A stretch of 64,000 bases of DNA from JAKFDI01 sp044508835 (GCA_044508835.1 JBIQHD010000019.1:27077-91076); one strand, 5' to 3'. Shown: positions 45,372 through 56,209, numbered from the stretch's first letter. Notes: generated by a model from the sequence alone, not told the origin. Numbers and translations are program-made.

Positions 45372-45388
45372 CCGGTGCATGGCACCGG
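45372..45388. repeat. Short hairpin between tRNA-Gly and tRNA-Cys
   Basis: CCGGTGC and GCACCGG form a perfect 7-bp stem with a 3-base loop, just after the tRNA-Gly terminator on the minus strand. The following minus-strand bases GGGTTCTTTTC give a weak T-run, so it could act as a backup terminator. Confidence 0.5.
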
Positions 45389-45397
45389 CCGCAGACG

Positions 45398-45424
45398 AAA
45401 AAGGGAAGCCTGGGCTTCCCTTTT
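45398..45424 (-). terminator. Terminator after tRNA-Gly
   Basis: GGGAAGCC (45403-45410) and GGCTTCCC (45413-45420), flanked by AAAA and TTTT that extend the stem, form a strong hairpin with a T-run on either strand. It lies eight bases after tRNA-Gly on the minus strand. Confidence 0.85.
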
Positions 45425-45431
45425 CAAACCT

Positions 45432-45507
45432 TGGAGCGGGAGACGAGGCTCGAACTCGCGACCTCAACCTTGGCAAGGTTGCGCTCTACCAACTGAGCTA
45501 CTCCCGC
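45432..45507 (-). tRNA. tRNA-Gly (anticodon GCC)
   Basis: 76 bases including CCA. The acceptor stem GCGGGAG/CTCCCGC is perfect, the D-arm reads GCTCAGTTGGTAGAGC, and the anticodon loop TTGCCAA gives GCC. The promoter overlaps the lon terminator just upstream. Confidence 0.98.
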
Positions 45508-45561
45508 ACTCGCCGCTGCTTGAGCCTGTGCCATGGGCGCCTGCGCAAACAGCGAGCCCGC

Positions 45562-45591
45562 ATTATATGCAGAAAACGAAGCCGCACACAA
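45562..45591 (-). promoter_or_regulatory. Promoter of tRNA-Gly
   Basis: On the minus strand TTGTGT (45586-45591) and a perfect TATAAT (45562-45567) are 18 bases apart. The start would be near 45555, about 48 bases before the mature tRNA. The -35 sits in the loop of the lon terminator. Confidence 0.65.
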
Positions 45592-45602
45592 GGCGGCTTC
45601 GT
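45573..45602 (-). terminator. Terminator of lon
   Basis: A perfect 10-bp stem, ACGAAGCCGC (45576-45585) with GCGGCTTCGT (45593-45602), and a 7-base loop are followed on the minus strand by TTTCTGC. It begins eight bases after the lon stop. The T-run is short but the stem is strong. Confidence 0.7.
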
Positions 45603-45610
45603 TCGCTGCA

Positions 45611-48052
<2,442 letters not shown>

Positions 48053-48067
48053 GAGTTACCTCTCTTT

Positions 48068-48090
48068 CTCGAACCGATATCAGGTTCGAG
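48068..48090. repeat. Inverted repeat in the lon leader
   Basis: CTCGAACC (48068-48075) and GGTTCGAG (48083-48090) form a perfect 8-bp dyad with a 7-base centre, 16 bases before the lon start codon. It overlaps the -10 half of the candidate heat-shock promoter. It could be a protein-binding site or a leader hairpin. Confidence 0.55.
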
Positions 48091-48104
48091 CCTTCGATTG
48101 CAAG
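48077..48104 (-). promoter_or_regulatory. Candidate heat-shock (sigma-32) promoter of lon
   Basis: On the minus strand CTTGCAA (48098-48104) and CCTGATAT (48077-48084) are 13 bases apart, close to the sigma-32 pattern CTTGAAA / CCCCATnT. The start would be near 48070, leaving an 18-base leader with the ribosome binding site. lon is a known heat-shock gene in Proteobacteria. No standard sigma-70 promoter is seen here. Confidence 0.45.
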
Positions 48105-48141
48105 AAGCCGCGGGCCATGTCGACGACCGCGGAACCGGACA

Positions 48142-49410
48142 TCAGGCGCTGGCCTTGGCCTGCTCTCGGTAGACGAGCAGAGGCTTCGCCTCTTCTTCGA
48201 TGGTGTGCTCGTCGAGCACGACCTTGGCCACGCCGTCGAGGGTGGGCAGGTCGAACATGGTGTCGATGAGGGCCTGCTCCATGATGGAGCGCAGCCCGCG
48301 GGCGCCGGTCTTGCGCTGCAGCGCCTTGCGGGAGATGGCGGCCAGTGCCGAGGGGCGGATCTCGAGCTCGACGCCGTCCATCGAGAACAGCTTCTGGTAC
48401 TGCTTGAGCAGCGCGTTCTTCGGCTCGGTGAGGATCTGCACCAGGGCCTCCTCGGTCAGCTCGCCGAGGGTGGCGACGACCGGCAGGCGCCCCACCAGCT
48501 CGGGGATGAGGCCGAACTTGATCAGGTCCTCGGGCTCCACCTCGCGGAAGACTTCCGAGACCCGGCGCTCCGTCTTGGCGTGGACCGTGGCGCCGAAGCC
48601 GATGCCCGACTTCTCGGAACGGTTCTGGATGACCTTCTCCAGGCCGTCGAAGGCGCCGCCGCAGATGAACAGGATGTTGGTCGTGTCGATCTGCAGGAAA
48701 TCCTGGTTCGGATGCTTGCGCCCGCCCTGCGGCGGCACCGAGGCCATCGTGCCCTCGACGAGCTTGAGCAGCGCCTGCTGCACGCCCTCGCCCGACACGT
48801 CGCGCGTGATCGACGGGTTGTCGGCCTTGCGCGAGATCTTGTCGATCTCGTCGATGTAGACGATGCCGCGCTGCGCCCGCTCGACGTCGTAGTTGCAGTT
48901 CTGCAGCAGCTTCTGGATGATGTTCTCGACGTCCTCGCCCACGTAGCCGGCCTCGGTCAGCGTGGTGGCGTCGGCGATGACGAAGGGCACGTTGAGCAGC
49001 CGCGCCAGCGTCTGCGCGAGCAGGGTCTTGCCCGAGCCCGTCGGGCCGATGAGCAGGATGTTGCTCTTGGAGAGCTCGACGTCGTCCTTCGTGCGGCTCA
49101 TGTGCCGCAGGCGCTTGTAGTGGTTGTAGACCGCCACCGACAGCGTGCGCTTGGCGGCGTCCTGGCCGATCACGTACTGGTCGAGGCTCGCCTTGATCTC
49201 GCTGGGGATCGGCAGGTCGGACTTGGTGCTCTTGGCGTCGGTGCCCTCGGCGGGCACTTCATCGCGGATGATGTCGTTGCACAGCTCGATGCATTCGTCG
49301 CAGATGAACACCGACGGGCCGGCGATGAGCTTCTTCACCTCGTGCTGGCTCTTGCCGCAGAAGGAGCAGTAGAGGACTTTCTCGCTCGAAGAGCCTTTTT
49401 TGTCGGCCAT
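48142..49410 (-). CDS. clpX: ATP-dependent Clp protease ATP-binding subunit ClpX
   Basis: The AAA+ unfoldase that feeds substrates into ClpP. The 422-residue protein has an N-terminal zinc finger with Cys15, Cys18, Cys37 and Cys40, Walker A GPTGSGKTLLAQ, Walker B GIVYIDEIDKI, and an IGFGA-type ClpP-docking loop seen in KSGIGFGATV. The start at 49410 fits the zinc-finger N-terminus; the longer frame upstream does not. It follows clpP with a terminator between them, and precedes lon. Confidence 0.97.
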   Translation of the reverse strand: MADKKGSSSEKVLYCSFCGKSQHEVKKLIAGPSVFICDECIELCNDIIRDEVPAEGTDAKSTKSDLPIPSEIKASLDQYVIGQDAAKRTLSVAVYNHYKRLRHMSRTKDDVELSKSNILLIGPTGSGKTLLAQTLARLLNVPFVIADATTLTEAGYVGEDVENIIQKLLQNCNYDVERAQRGIVYIDEIDKISRKADNPSITRDVSGEGVQQALLKLVEGTMASVPPQGGRKHPNQDFLQIDTTNILFICGGAFDGLEKVIQNRSEKSGIGFGATVHAKTERRVSEVFREVEPEDLIKFGLIPELVGRLPVVATLGELTEEALVQILTEPKNALLKQYQKLFSMDGVELEIRPSALAAISRKALQRKTGARGLRSIMEQALIDTMFDLPTLDGVAKVVLDEHTIEEEAKPLLVYREQAKASA

Positions 49411-49462
49411 GGGTGATGTCGTCGGTGGGCGAGCCGGGGGAATGCTCGAGGAATGATAGTTC

Positions 49463-49498
49463 AAAAGAAAACGGGCCCCAGCGTGCAAAAAGGGCCCG
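49463..49498 (-). terminator. Terminator after clpP
   Basis: CGGGCCC (49472-49478) and GGGCCCG (49492-49498) form a 7-bp GC stem with a 13-base loop, followed on the minus strand by TTTTCTTTT. It separates clpP from clpX, suggesting that clpX also has its own promoter in 49411-49462. Confidence 0.65.
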
Positions 49499-49537
49499 GT
49501 TTCATGGGTTTTCCGCCCCTGCCGGCGGCGTCGGTCC

Positions 49538-50161
49538 TCAGCCGCCGGACGCCGCCGTGCGGTGGGTCAGCACCTGGTCGATCAGGCCGTAGCTCTTGGC
49601 CTCTTCCGGGTCGAGGAAGAAGTCGCGCTCCATGTCGGCGCGGATCTTCTCCAGCGGCTGGCCGGTGCGCTCGGCGTAGATCTTGTTGAGCTGCTCGCGC
49701 GTCTTCAGGATCTCGCGGGCGTGGATCTCGATGTCGGTGGCCTGTCCCTGCGCGCCGCCCGAGGGCTGGTGGATCATCACGCGCGAGTTCGGCAGCGCGA
49801 AGCGCTTGCCCTTGGCGCCGGCCATCAGCAGGAAGGAGCCCATGCTGGCGGCGATGCCCATGCACAGCGTGGACACGTCGGGCTTGATGAACTGCATGGT
49901 GTCGAAGATCGACATGCCCGCGCTCACCGAGCCACCCGGCGAGTTGATGTACAGCGAGATGTCCTTGTCGGGGTTCTCGCTCTCCAGGAACAGCAGCTGC
50001 GCCACGACGAGGTTGGCGGTCTGGTCGTTGACCGGGCCCACCAGGAAGATCACGCGCTCGCGCAGCAGGCGCGAATAGATGTCGTAGGCGCGCTCGCCGC
50101 GGCCCGACTGCTCGATGACGACGGGCACCATGCCCAGGCTTTGTGTGTCCAGCGCGCTCAT
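49538..50161 (-). CDS. clpP: ATP-dependent Clp protease proteolytic subunit ClpP
   Basis: The barrel-shaped serine protease that works with ClpX. The 207-residue protein carries the catalytic triad Ser106 (IAASMGS), His131 (MIHQPSGG) and Asp180 (MERDFFL). The N-terminal propeptide is short, and MVPVVIEQSGRGERAYDIYS matches the mature start region. It lies between tig and clpX, the common tig-clpP-clpX-lon order. Confidence 0.98.
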   Translation of the reverse strand: MSALDTQSLGMVPVVIEQSGRGERAYDIYSRLLRERVIFLVGPVNDQTANLVVAQLLFLESENPDKDISLYINSPGGSVSAGMSIFDTMQFIKPDVSTLCMGIAASMGSFLLMAGAKGKRFALPNSRVMIHQPSGGAQGQATDIEIHAREILKTREQLNKIYAERTGQPLEKIRADMERDFFLDPEEAKSYGLIDQVLTHRTAASGG

Positions 50162-50231
50162 GGGGAAATCCTCGAAGAATGACGTGTGGAAGGTCGGGGC
50201 TGATTATCCCGCCACAAGGGCGCCGCCCCGG

Positions 50232-50267
50232 AAAAGCGAAGGGCACCGGCCTCGCGGCACGGTGCCC
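50232..50267 (-). terminator. Terminator-like hairpin after tig
   Basis: GGGCACCG (50241-50248) and CGGTGCCC (50260-50267) pair perfectly around an 11-base loop. The minus strand then reads TTCGCTTTTC, a broken T-run. It may give partial termination between tig and clpP. Confidence 0.5.
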
Positions 50268-50285
50268 TGCTCGCCGCGGGCGCGG

Positions 50286-50315
50286 CTCAGGCGGCCATCA
50301 CTCAGGCGGCCATCA
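50286..50315. repeat. 15-base perfect tandem duplication at the tig stop codon
   Basis: The 15 bases CTCAGGCGGCCATCA occur twice in direct tandem (50286-50300, 50301-50315). On the tig strand this duplicates the last codons and stop, so the sequence reads Met-Ala-Ala-stop, Val, Met-Ala-Ala-stop in frame. Confidence 0.85.
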
Positions 50316-51609
50316 GCTCGTCGAAGGGCAGCGTCTTGTCGGTCACCTTGGCCTGGCCCAGCACGAAGTCGGCGACGTTGTTCTCGATCACCACCGCCTC
50401 CACCTCGGCCATGCGCTGGCGGTCGCCGAGGTACCAGCGCACCACCTCGGCCGGCTTCTCGTAGCTCTGCGCCATTTCCTCGATGTGCGCCTGCAGCTGC
50501 TCGGGCTTGGCCTGCAGGTTGCTCGCGCGCACCAGTTCGGCCACCACGAGGCCCAGGCGCACGCGGCGCTCGGCCTGCTCCTGGAACACCTCGGGCGGGA
50601 TCGGCGCCTTGTCGGCATCCTTCACGCCGCGCTTCTTCAGGTCGGCCCGGGCGCCTTCGATCATGCGTTCGATCTCGCCGTTGACGAGCGCCTTGGGCAC
50701 GTCGAGCTCGGCGCCCTTGACCAGCGCGTCCATCACCGCGGCCTTGTTGCGCGCCTGCACGCGGAACTTCACCTCGCGCTCCAGGTTGCGCTTCACGTCG
50801 GCGCGCAGCGCCTCGACGGTGCCGTCCTTGATGCCCAGCGCCTTGGCGAAGGCCTCGTCCACCGCGGGCAGGTTCTGCGCCTCGATCTTCGTCACGGTGA
50901 CGAGGAAATCGGCTTCCTTGCCGGCCACGTCCTTGCCGTGGTAGTCGTCGGGGAACTGCAGCGGGAAGGTCTTGGACTCGCCGGCCTTCATGCCGCGCAC
51001 GGCCTTGTCGAAGGTCTCGAGCATCTGGCCTTCGCCGATCAGGAACTGGAAGCCCTCGGCCTTGCCGCCCTCGAAGGGCACGCCGTCGATCTTGCCCTCG
51101 AAGTCGATCGTCACGCGGTCGCCCTCGACCGCGCCTTCGGCGGCGGGGCGCTGGGCGAAGGTGCGGCGCTGCTTGCGCAGGATGTCGATCGTCTTGTCGA
51201 TGGCCTCTTCCGTCACCTCGGTCGAGACGCGCTCCACCTCGGCCTGGCTCAGGTCGCCGAGCTTGACCTCGGGGTAGACCTCGAAGGTGGCGTCGAAGGC
51301 GACGACGCCCTCGCCCGCCTCTTCCTTCTCGGTGATGCGGGGGGCGCCGGCCACGCGCAGCTTGGCCTCGGAGGTGGCTTCGGCGAAGGCCTGGCCGACC
51401 TTGTCGTTCATCACCTCGTACTGCACCGAGTAGCCGTACTGCTGGGCCACCACGCTCATCGGCACCTTGCCCGGGCGGAAGCCGTTCGCCTTGACGGTGC
51501 GCGACAGGCGCTTCAGGCGCGACTCGACTTCGTTCTTGATGAGGTCGGCCGGCAGCGTGAGCGTGATGCGGCGTTCGAGCTTCTCGAGGGTTTCAACAGT
51601 GACAGCCAT
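50302..51609 (-). CDS. tig: Trigger factor
   Basis: The ribosome-bound chaperone that meets nascent chains. The 435-residue protein has the N-terminal ribosome-binding domain with the signature GFRPGKVPM (about 43-51), an FKBP-type prolyl isomerase domain in the middle (GDRVTIDFEGKIDGVPFEGG, FPDDYHGKDVAGKEADF) and a helical C-terminal domain. The ATG at 51609 follows a GGAG-like site. It lies 25 bases after tRNA-Leu(UAG) on the same strand. The stop lies within a 15-base tandem duplication. Confidence 0.97.
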   Translation of the reverse strand: MAVTVETLEKLERRITLTLPADLIKNEVESRLKRLSRTVKANGFRPGKVPMSVVAQQYGYSVQYEVMNDKVGQAFAEATSEAKLRVAGAPRITEKEEAGEGVVAFDATFEVYPEVKLGDLSQAEVERVSTEVTEEAIDKTIDILRKQRRTFAQRPAAEGAVEGDRVTIDFEGKIDGVPFEGGKAEGFQFLIGEGQMLETFDKAVRGMKAGESKTFPLQFPDDYHGKDVAGKEADFLVTVTKIEAQNLPAVDEAFAKALGIKDGTVEALRADVKRNLEREVKFRVQARNKAAVMDALVKGAELDVPKALVNGEIERMIEGARADLKKRGVKDADKAPIPPEVFQEQAERRVRLGLVVAELVRASNLQAKPEQLQAHIEEMAQSYEKPAEVVRWYLGDRQRMAEVEAVVIENNVADFVLGQAKVTDKTLPFDELMAA

Positions 51610-51634
51610 GGCAGGGACTCTCTGGAGTTGTAGA

Positions 51635-51721
51635 TGGTGCGCGGGGTCGGACTCGAACCGACACACCCGTGAGGGCGTCAGGACCTAAACCTGGTGCGTC
51701 TACCAATTTCGCCACCCGCGC
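51635..51721 (-). tRNA. tRNA-Leu (anticodon UAG)
   Basis: 87 bases including CCA. The acceptor stem GCGCGGG/CCCGCGC is perfect, and the anticodon loop TTTAGGT gives TAG. The anticodon stem CCAGG/CCTGA has a C-A mismatch at its top pair (27-43). It lies directly upstream of tig, so tig may be transcribed from the tRNA promoter. Confidence 0.96.
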
Positions 51722-51799
51722 GCTGGGTCTGGGGTACAGAAATACGAAGGGGCCGCCGCGGCGACCCCAGGAAGAAGCTGGCGATCCGGTAAACCGCGG

Positions 51800-51805
51800 A
51801 TTTTA
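51800..51805 (-). promoter_or_regulatory. Candidate -10 element for tRNA-Leu(UAG) and tig
   Basis: The minus strand reads GCTAAAAT, with TAAAAT at 51800-51805. A start near 51793 would give a 72-base leader before the tRNA. No good -35 is seen. Confidence 0.35.
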
Positions 51806-51837
51806 GCCTCGTCCGGCCAGCCGCCAGCCGGCGCGCT

Positions 51838-54800
51838 TCAGCGCGGCGCGAACTCCGTGGCGGGGAATTCCGATTCGCCGCCGCCCGTGGACGGCACCGC
51901 CCCGCCCGGCGCCGGCGCGCGCGGCTCGCGCCGGACGCGGAACCACGCAGCGTACATGGCCGGCAGCGACAGCAGCGTGAGCGCGGTCGCGACGATCAGC
52001 CCGCCCATGATGGCCACCGCCATCGGCCCCCAGAAGCCGGTGCGCGACAGCGGGATCATCGCCAGCACCGCCGCGGCCGCCGTCAGGATGATGGGGCGCA
52101 GGCGCCGCACCGCGGCCTCGACGATGGCGTCCCAGGTGGGCACGCCGCGGGCGCGGTCCTGCTCGATCTGGTCGATCAGGATCACCGCGTTGCGCATGAT
52201 CATGCCGATGAGCGCGATCACGCCCAGCAGCGCGACGAAGCCGAACGGCTGCCCCGTGAGGAGCAGCGCCGCCGCCACGCCGGCGATGCCCAGCGGCCCG
52301 GTGAGGAACACCAGCACCGCGCGGCTCATGCTGTGCAGCTGCAGCATCAGCAGCGTGAACATGATGAAGAGCATCAGCGGCGCGCCGGCGATGATCGAGT
52401 CCTGCCCCTTGCTGCTCTCCTCCACCGCGCCCGCGATCTGGATGCCGTAGCCCGGCGGCATGGCGGCGCGGATCGCGTCGAGCTGCGGGTCGATCTGCTC
52501 GGTCACGGTGGCGCCCTGCAGGCCCTCGACGATGTCGCCCTGCACGGTGGCCGCGTAGTCGCGGTTCTCGCGCCACAGCACGCCCGGCTCCCACACGAAG
52601 CTCGCCTGGGCGATCTGGCTCAGCGGGATGCTGCGCCCCGACGCCGTGGGCATGTACGCGTTCGCGAAGTCGCTCAGCTCGTCGCGGTCTTCCAGCGGCT
52701 GGCGCAGCACGATGTCGATGAGCTTGTCGCCGTCGCGGAACTGGCCGAAGGTGGTGCCGCTGTTGACGGTGCGCGACGCCTGCGCGATCGACTGGCTGGA
52801 CACGCCCAGCGCGCGCGCCTTGTCCTGGTCGATCGCCAGGCGCACCGCCTTCACCGATTCGTTCCAGTTGTCGTTCACGCCGCGCATGTTGGGGTTCGCC
52901 AGCATCACGGCCTTGACCTGGTCGGCGTACAGGCGCACCTGCGCCGGATCCGGCCCGACCACGCGGAACTGCACCGGGTAGGCCACCGGCGGCCCGTTGG
53001 GCAGCAGCTTGGCGCGCCCGCGCAGCTCCGGGAACTCGCTGGCGAGCAGGGCCGGCAGCTCGCGCCGCAGGCGCTCGCGCGCGGCCATGTCCGCGGGCAC
53101 CAGCACCATCTGGCTCACGTTGCTCTGCGGAAAGATCTGGTCGAGCGGCAGCGCGAAGCGCGGCAGCCCGCTGCCCACCCAGGTGGTGACGCGCGCCACG
53201 CCGTCGAGCGACATCAGCCGCTGCTCCACGCGCTTCGTCACCGCCTCGTTGGCGACGTACGAGCTGCCCTCCGGGTACCACAGGTCGACGAGGATCTCCG
53301 GACGCGCCGAGTCGGGGAAGAACTGGTTCTGCACCCGCGTCATGCCGGCGATGCCGACGACCAGCGACGCGAGCGTGAGCCCGATGACGGTCCAGCGGTG
53401 CTCCACGCACCAGCCGACGGCGGCGCGGAAGCGGTTGTAGAACGGCGTGTCGAAGAGCTCGTGCGGCTGGCCCGGGCCGTGGGGCTTGGACTTGAGCACC
53501 AGGATGCCCAGGTACGGCACGAAGTACACCGAGACGAGCCACGAGATCAGCAGCGCCGCCGCGGTGACGGCGAAGATGGCGAAGGTGTATTCGCCGACCG
53601 AGGACTTCGCCAGGCCGATCGGCAGGAAGCCCACCGCCGTGATCAGCGTGCCGGTGAGCATCGGCATCGCCGTGGCCTCGTAGGCGAAGGTCGCGGCGCG
53701 CACCTTGTCGTAGCCCTCCTCGAGCTTGCGCACCATCATCTCGACGGCAATGATCGCGTCGTCCACCAGCAGGCCGAGCGCGATGATGAGCGAGCCGAGC
53801 GACACCTTGTGCAGGCCGATGCCCCAGTAGTACATGGTGACGAAGGTGATGGCCAGCACCAGCGGGATGGCGATGCCCACCACCAGGCCGGGGCGCCAGT
53901 CGATGGTGAAGCGCCAGGTGCCGGGCTTGCGGTGCAGGCCGAGGCTCAGGAAGCTCACGCCGAGCACGATGACGATGGCCTCGATCAGCACGCCGATGAA
54001 CTCGAGGATCGACTTCGCCACGATCGTGGACTGGTCCTGGAACTGCCGCATCTCGATGCCCACCGGCAGGTCGGCGCGGATGTCGGCCACGGCCGCCTTC
54101 AGCGATTCGCCCATGGCGATGATGTCGCCGCCCTTGGCCATCGAGACGCCGATGGCGATCACCTCGCGGCCCTGGTCGCGCACCTTCACCTGCGGCGGGT
54201 CGACGTAGCCGCGCTTGATGGTGGCGATGTCGCCGAGCCGCAGGCTGCTGCCGCCGGCGCGCATGGGGAAGGCCTCGAGCTCCTCGACGGTCGTGAACTG
54301 CCCGCCCACGCGCACCTGGACGAAATCGGTCGGCGAGTTGATGACGCCGGCGGACTCGACCGCGTTCTGCTGGCCGATCTGCTGCAGCACCGAGCCCATG
54401 TCGAGCCCGAGCTGCGCGAGGCGCTTCTGCGAGATCTCGACGAAGATCTTCTCGTCCTGCACGCCGAAGAGCTCGACCTTCTTCACGTCGGGCACCCGCA
54501 GCAGCCGCTGGCGCACCGCGTCGGCGTGGTCCTTGAGCTGGCCGTAGCTGAAACCGTCGCTCGCCAGCGCGTAGATCGTGCCGTACACGTCGCCGAACTC
54601 GTCGTTGAAGAACGGCCCGATCACGCCTGCCGGCAAGGTGCCGCGCATGTCGCCGACCTTCTTGCGCACCGTGTAGAAGATCTGCTGCATCTCCTTCGGC
54701 GGCGCCGAGTCGCGCACGTTGAAGACGATCACCGTCTCGCCGGGCTTGGCGTAGCTGCGGATCTTGTCGGCGTAGGGCACCTCCTGCAGCGTCTTCTCGA

Positions 54801-55050
54801 TCTTGTCGGTCACCTGGTCGGCCACCTGCTGCGCGGTGGCGCCCGGCCAGTAGGCCTGCACCACCATCGCGCGGAAGGTGAACGGCGGGTCCTCGTCCTG
54901 CCCGAGCTGGAAGTAGGCGGCCATGCCCAGCACCATCAGCACCACCAGCAGGTAGCGCGTGAGGGCCGCGTGCTCGAGCGCCCAGCGGGAGATGTTGAAG
55001 CGCGCGCGCTCTTCGGCGGGCGGCGTCGGTTGGCGGTCGGCCGTGCTCAT
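51838..55050 (-). CDS. RND efflux transporter, inner-membrane permease
   Basis: A 1070-residue resistance-nodulation-division permease, proton-driven and trimeric. It has one membrane helix at about 31-47, a large periplasmic loop, and the TM4 proton-relay pair Asp430-Asp431 in GLLVDDAIIAVE. A second half repeats the layout (QNQFFPDSARPEILVDLWYPEGSS, then TGQPFGFVALLGVIALIGMIMRNAVILIDQ in blocks). It belongs to the HAE-like exporters of organic compounds, not to the HpnN hopanoid type, which is shorter. It follows its adaptor by 10 bases; no outer-membrane channel gene is present here. Confidence 0.93.
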   Translation of the reverse strand: MSTADRQPTPPAEERARFNISRWALEHAALTRYLLVVLMVLGMAAYFQLGQDEDPPFTFRAMVVQAYWPGATAQQVADQVTDKIEKTLQEVPYADKIRSYAKPGETVIVFNVRDSAPPKEMQQIFYTVRKKVGDMRGTLPAGVIGPFFNDEFGDVYGTIYALASDGFSYGQLKDHADAVRQRLLRVPDVKKVELFGVQDEKIFVEISQKRLAQLGLDMGSVLQQIGQQNAVESAGVINSPTDFVQVRVGGQFTTVEELEAFPMRAGGSSLRLGDIATIKRGYVDPPQVKVRDQGREVIAIGVSMAKGGDIIAMGESLKAAVADIRADLPVGIEMRQFQDQSTIVAKSILEFIGVLIEAIVIVLGVSFLSLGLHRKPGTWRFTIDWRPGLVVGIAIPLVLAITFVTMYYWGIGLHKVSLGSLIIALGLLVDDAIIAVEMMVRKLEEGYDKVRAATFAYEATAMPMLTGTLITAVGFLPIGLAKSSVGEYTFAIFAVTAAALLISWLVSVYFVPYLGILVLKSKPHGPGQPHELFDTPFYNRFRAAVGWCVEHRWTVIGLTLASLVVGIAGMTRVQNQFFPDSARPEILVDLWYPEGSSYVANEAVTKRVEQRLMSLDGVARVTTWVGSGLPRFALPLDQIFPQSNVSQMVLVPADMAARERLRRELPALLASEFPELRGRAKLLPNGPPVAYPVQFRVVGPDPAQVRLYADQVKAVMLANPNMRGVNDNWNESVKAVRLAIDQDKARALGVSSQSIAQASRTVNSGTTFGQFRDGDKLIDIVLRQPLEDRDELSDFANAYMPTASGRSIPLSQIAQASFVWEPGVLWRENRDYAATVQGDIVEGLQGATVTEQIDPQLDAIRAAMPPGYGIQIAGAVEESSKGQDSIIAGAPLMLFIMFTLLMLQLHSMSRAVLVFLTGPLGIAGVAAALLLTGQPFGFVALLGVIALIGMIMRNAVILIDQIEQDRARGVPTWDAIVEAAVRRLRPIILTAAAAVLAMIPLSRTGFWGPMAVAIMGGLIVATALTLLSLPAMYAAWFRVRREPRAPAPGGAVPSTGGGESEFPATEFAPR

Positions 55051-55060
55051 CGCGGCGTGC

Positions 55061-56209
55061 TCACTTGGCGGTCGAGGCGGCCGCGCCGACCGGCGCCACG
55101 GCCGCGGGCTGCGGCGGGGCGCCGTTGCCGTCCGCGGCGCCGTAGAGCTTCACCTTCTGGCCGGGATTGAGCACGTGCACGCCGGCCGTGACCACCACCT
55201 GCCCGGCGCTGAGGCCGTCGTCGATGACGGCCTCGTTGCCGTCGACCCCCGACACCTTCACCGGCTGCGGCTTCACGGTCATCGTGGCGGTGTCGACCAC
55301 CCAGACGATGGTGCCGCCCTGCTCCTCCTTCAGCGCCGACAGCGGCAGCTTGGTCACGCCGGCCGAGCGCGGCGTGGCGACGAGCACGGTGGCCGTCTGC
55401 CCCAGGCTGACGCCGGCCGCGCTGCCCGAGCCGATGTCGGCCTTGATGGTGAAGGTGCGCGTGGCCGGGTCGGCCGCCGCGGCGATCTCGCGCACGGTGG
55501 CCGGCAGGGGCTTGCCGCCGCCCCACAGGCGCACCGAGAAGCGGCCGGACTCGGTGCTCAGCTTGCGGATCAGCGCCACCTTGTCCTCCGGCACGGCGAA
55601 CACCACGTCGCGCGGCCCGTCGTGGGCGAGGCGGATGACCGGCGTGCCGGCCGCCACCACCATGCCCGGCTCGGCCTCGACGCCGGTGACGACGCCGGCC
55701 GCATCGGCCGTCAGCGCGGTGTACGCCGCCTGGTTGCCCTGCACGTTCGACTGCGCGCGCGCCTGGTCGTACTGCGCCTGCGCGGTGTTCAGCGCCGTCT
55801 GGCGGCGCTCCAGCTCGGCCGAGCTGATGAAGCCCTGGTCGCGCAGCTCCTTGAAGCGCTTGTAGTCGGCCTGCGTCTGCTCCAGGTTCGCCTGGGCCGC
55901 CACCAGCGAGGCGCGCGCCGCGTCGCGGCCGAGGCGCATGTCCTGCGGATCGAGCTGCGCCAGCACCTGCCCGGCCTTCACCGTGCTGCCCAGGTCGACG
56001 TTGCGGCGCACGATCTTGCCGCCGATGCGAAAGCCGAGCCTCGACTCGGTGCGCGCCCGCACCTCGGCGGCATATTCGTACACGGTGCCGGCCGAATCGT
56101 CGGTCACGGTGAGGGTGCGGACCGCGCGCACCGGCTCCGGCGGCGGCTCGTTGCGACCGCATCCGGCCAGGGCGGCGAGAGCGATCGTGAAGAGGAGGGC
56201 TTGACGCAT
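55061..56209 (-). CDS. RND efflux periplasmic adaptor lipoprotein
   Basis: The membrane-fusion partner of the permease. The 382-residue protein has a signal peptide with lipobox LAGC (Cys17), then a beta-barrel and lipoyl-like domain (VRARTESRLGFRIGGKIVRRNVDLGSTVKAGQVLAQLD), a helical hairpin (about 95-150) and the C-terminal barrel. The ATG at 56209 follows AAGGA by seven bases. The strong promoter at 56337-56365 with an overlapping operator drives it and the permease gene. Confidence 0.93.
   Translation of the reverse strand: MRQALLFTIALAALAGCGRNEPPPEPVRAVRTLTVTDDSAGTVYEYAAEVRARTESRLGFRIGGKIVRRNVDLGSTVKAGQVLAQLDPQDMRLGRDAARASLVAAQANLEQTQADYKRFKELRDQGFISSAELERRQTALNTAQAQYDQARAQSNVQGNQAAYTALTADAAGVVTGVEAEPGMVVAAGTPVIRLAHDGPRDVVFAVPEDKVALIRKLSTESGRFSVRLWGGGKPLPATVREIAAAADPATRTFTIKADIGSGSAAGVSLGQTATVLVATPRSAGVTKLPLSALKEEQGGTIVWVVDTATMTVKPQPVKVSGVDGNEAVIDDGLSAGQVVVTAGVHVLNPGQKVKLYGAADGNGAPPQPAAVAPVGAAASTAK

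Noticed and set aside
51838..56209. RND pump considered as HpnN, the hopanoid transporter
   Set aside because: The permease is 1070 residues with a separate lipoprotein adaptor, as in drug-efflux systems. HpnN is shorter and lacks this partner.
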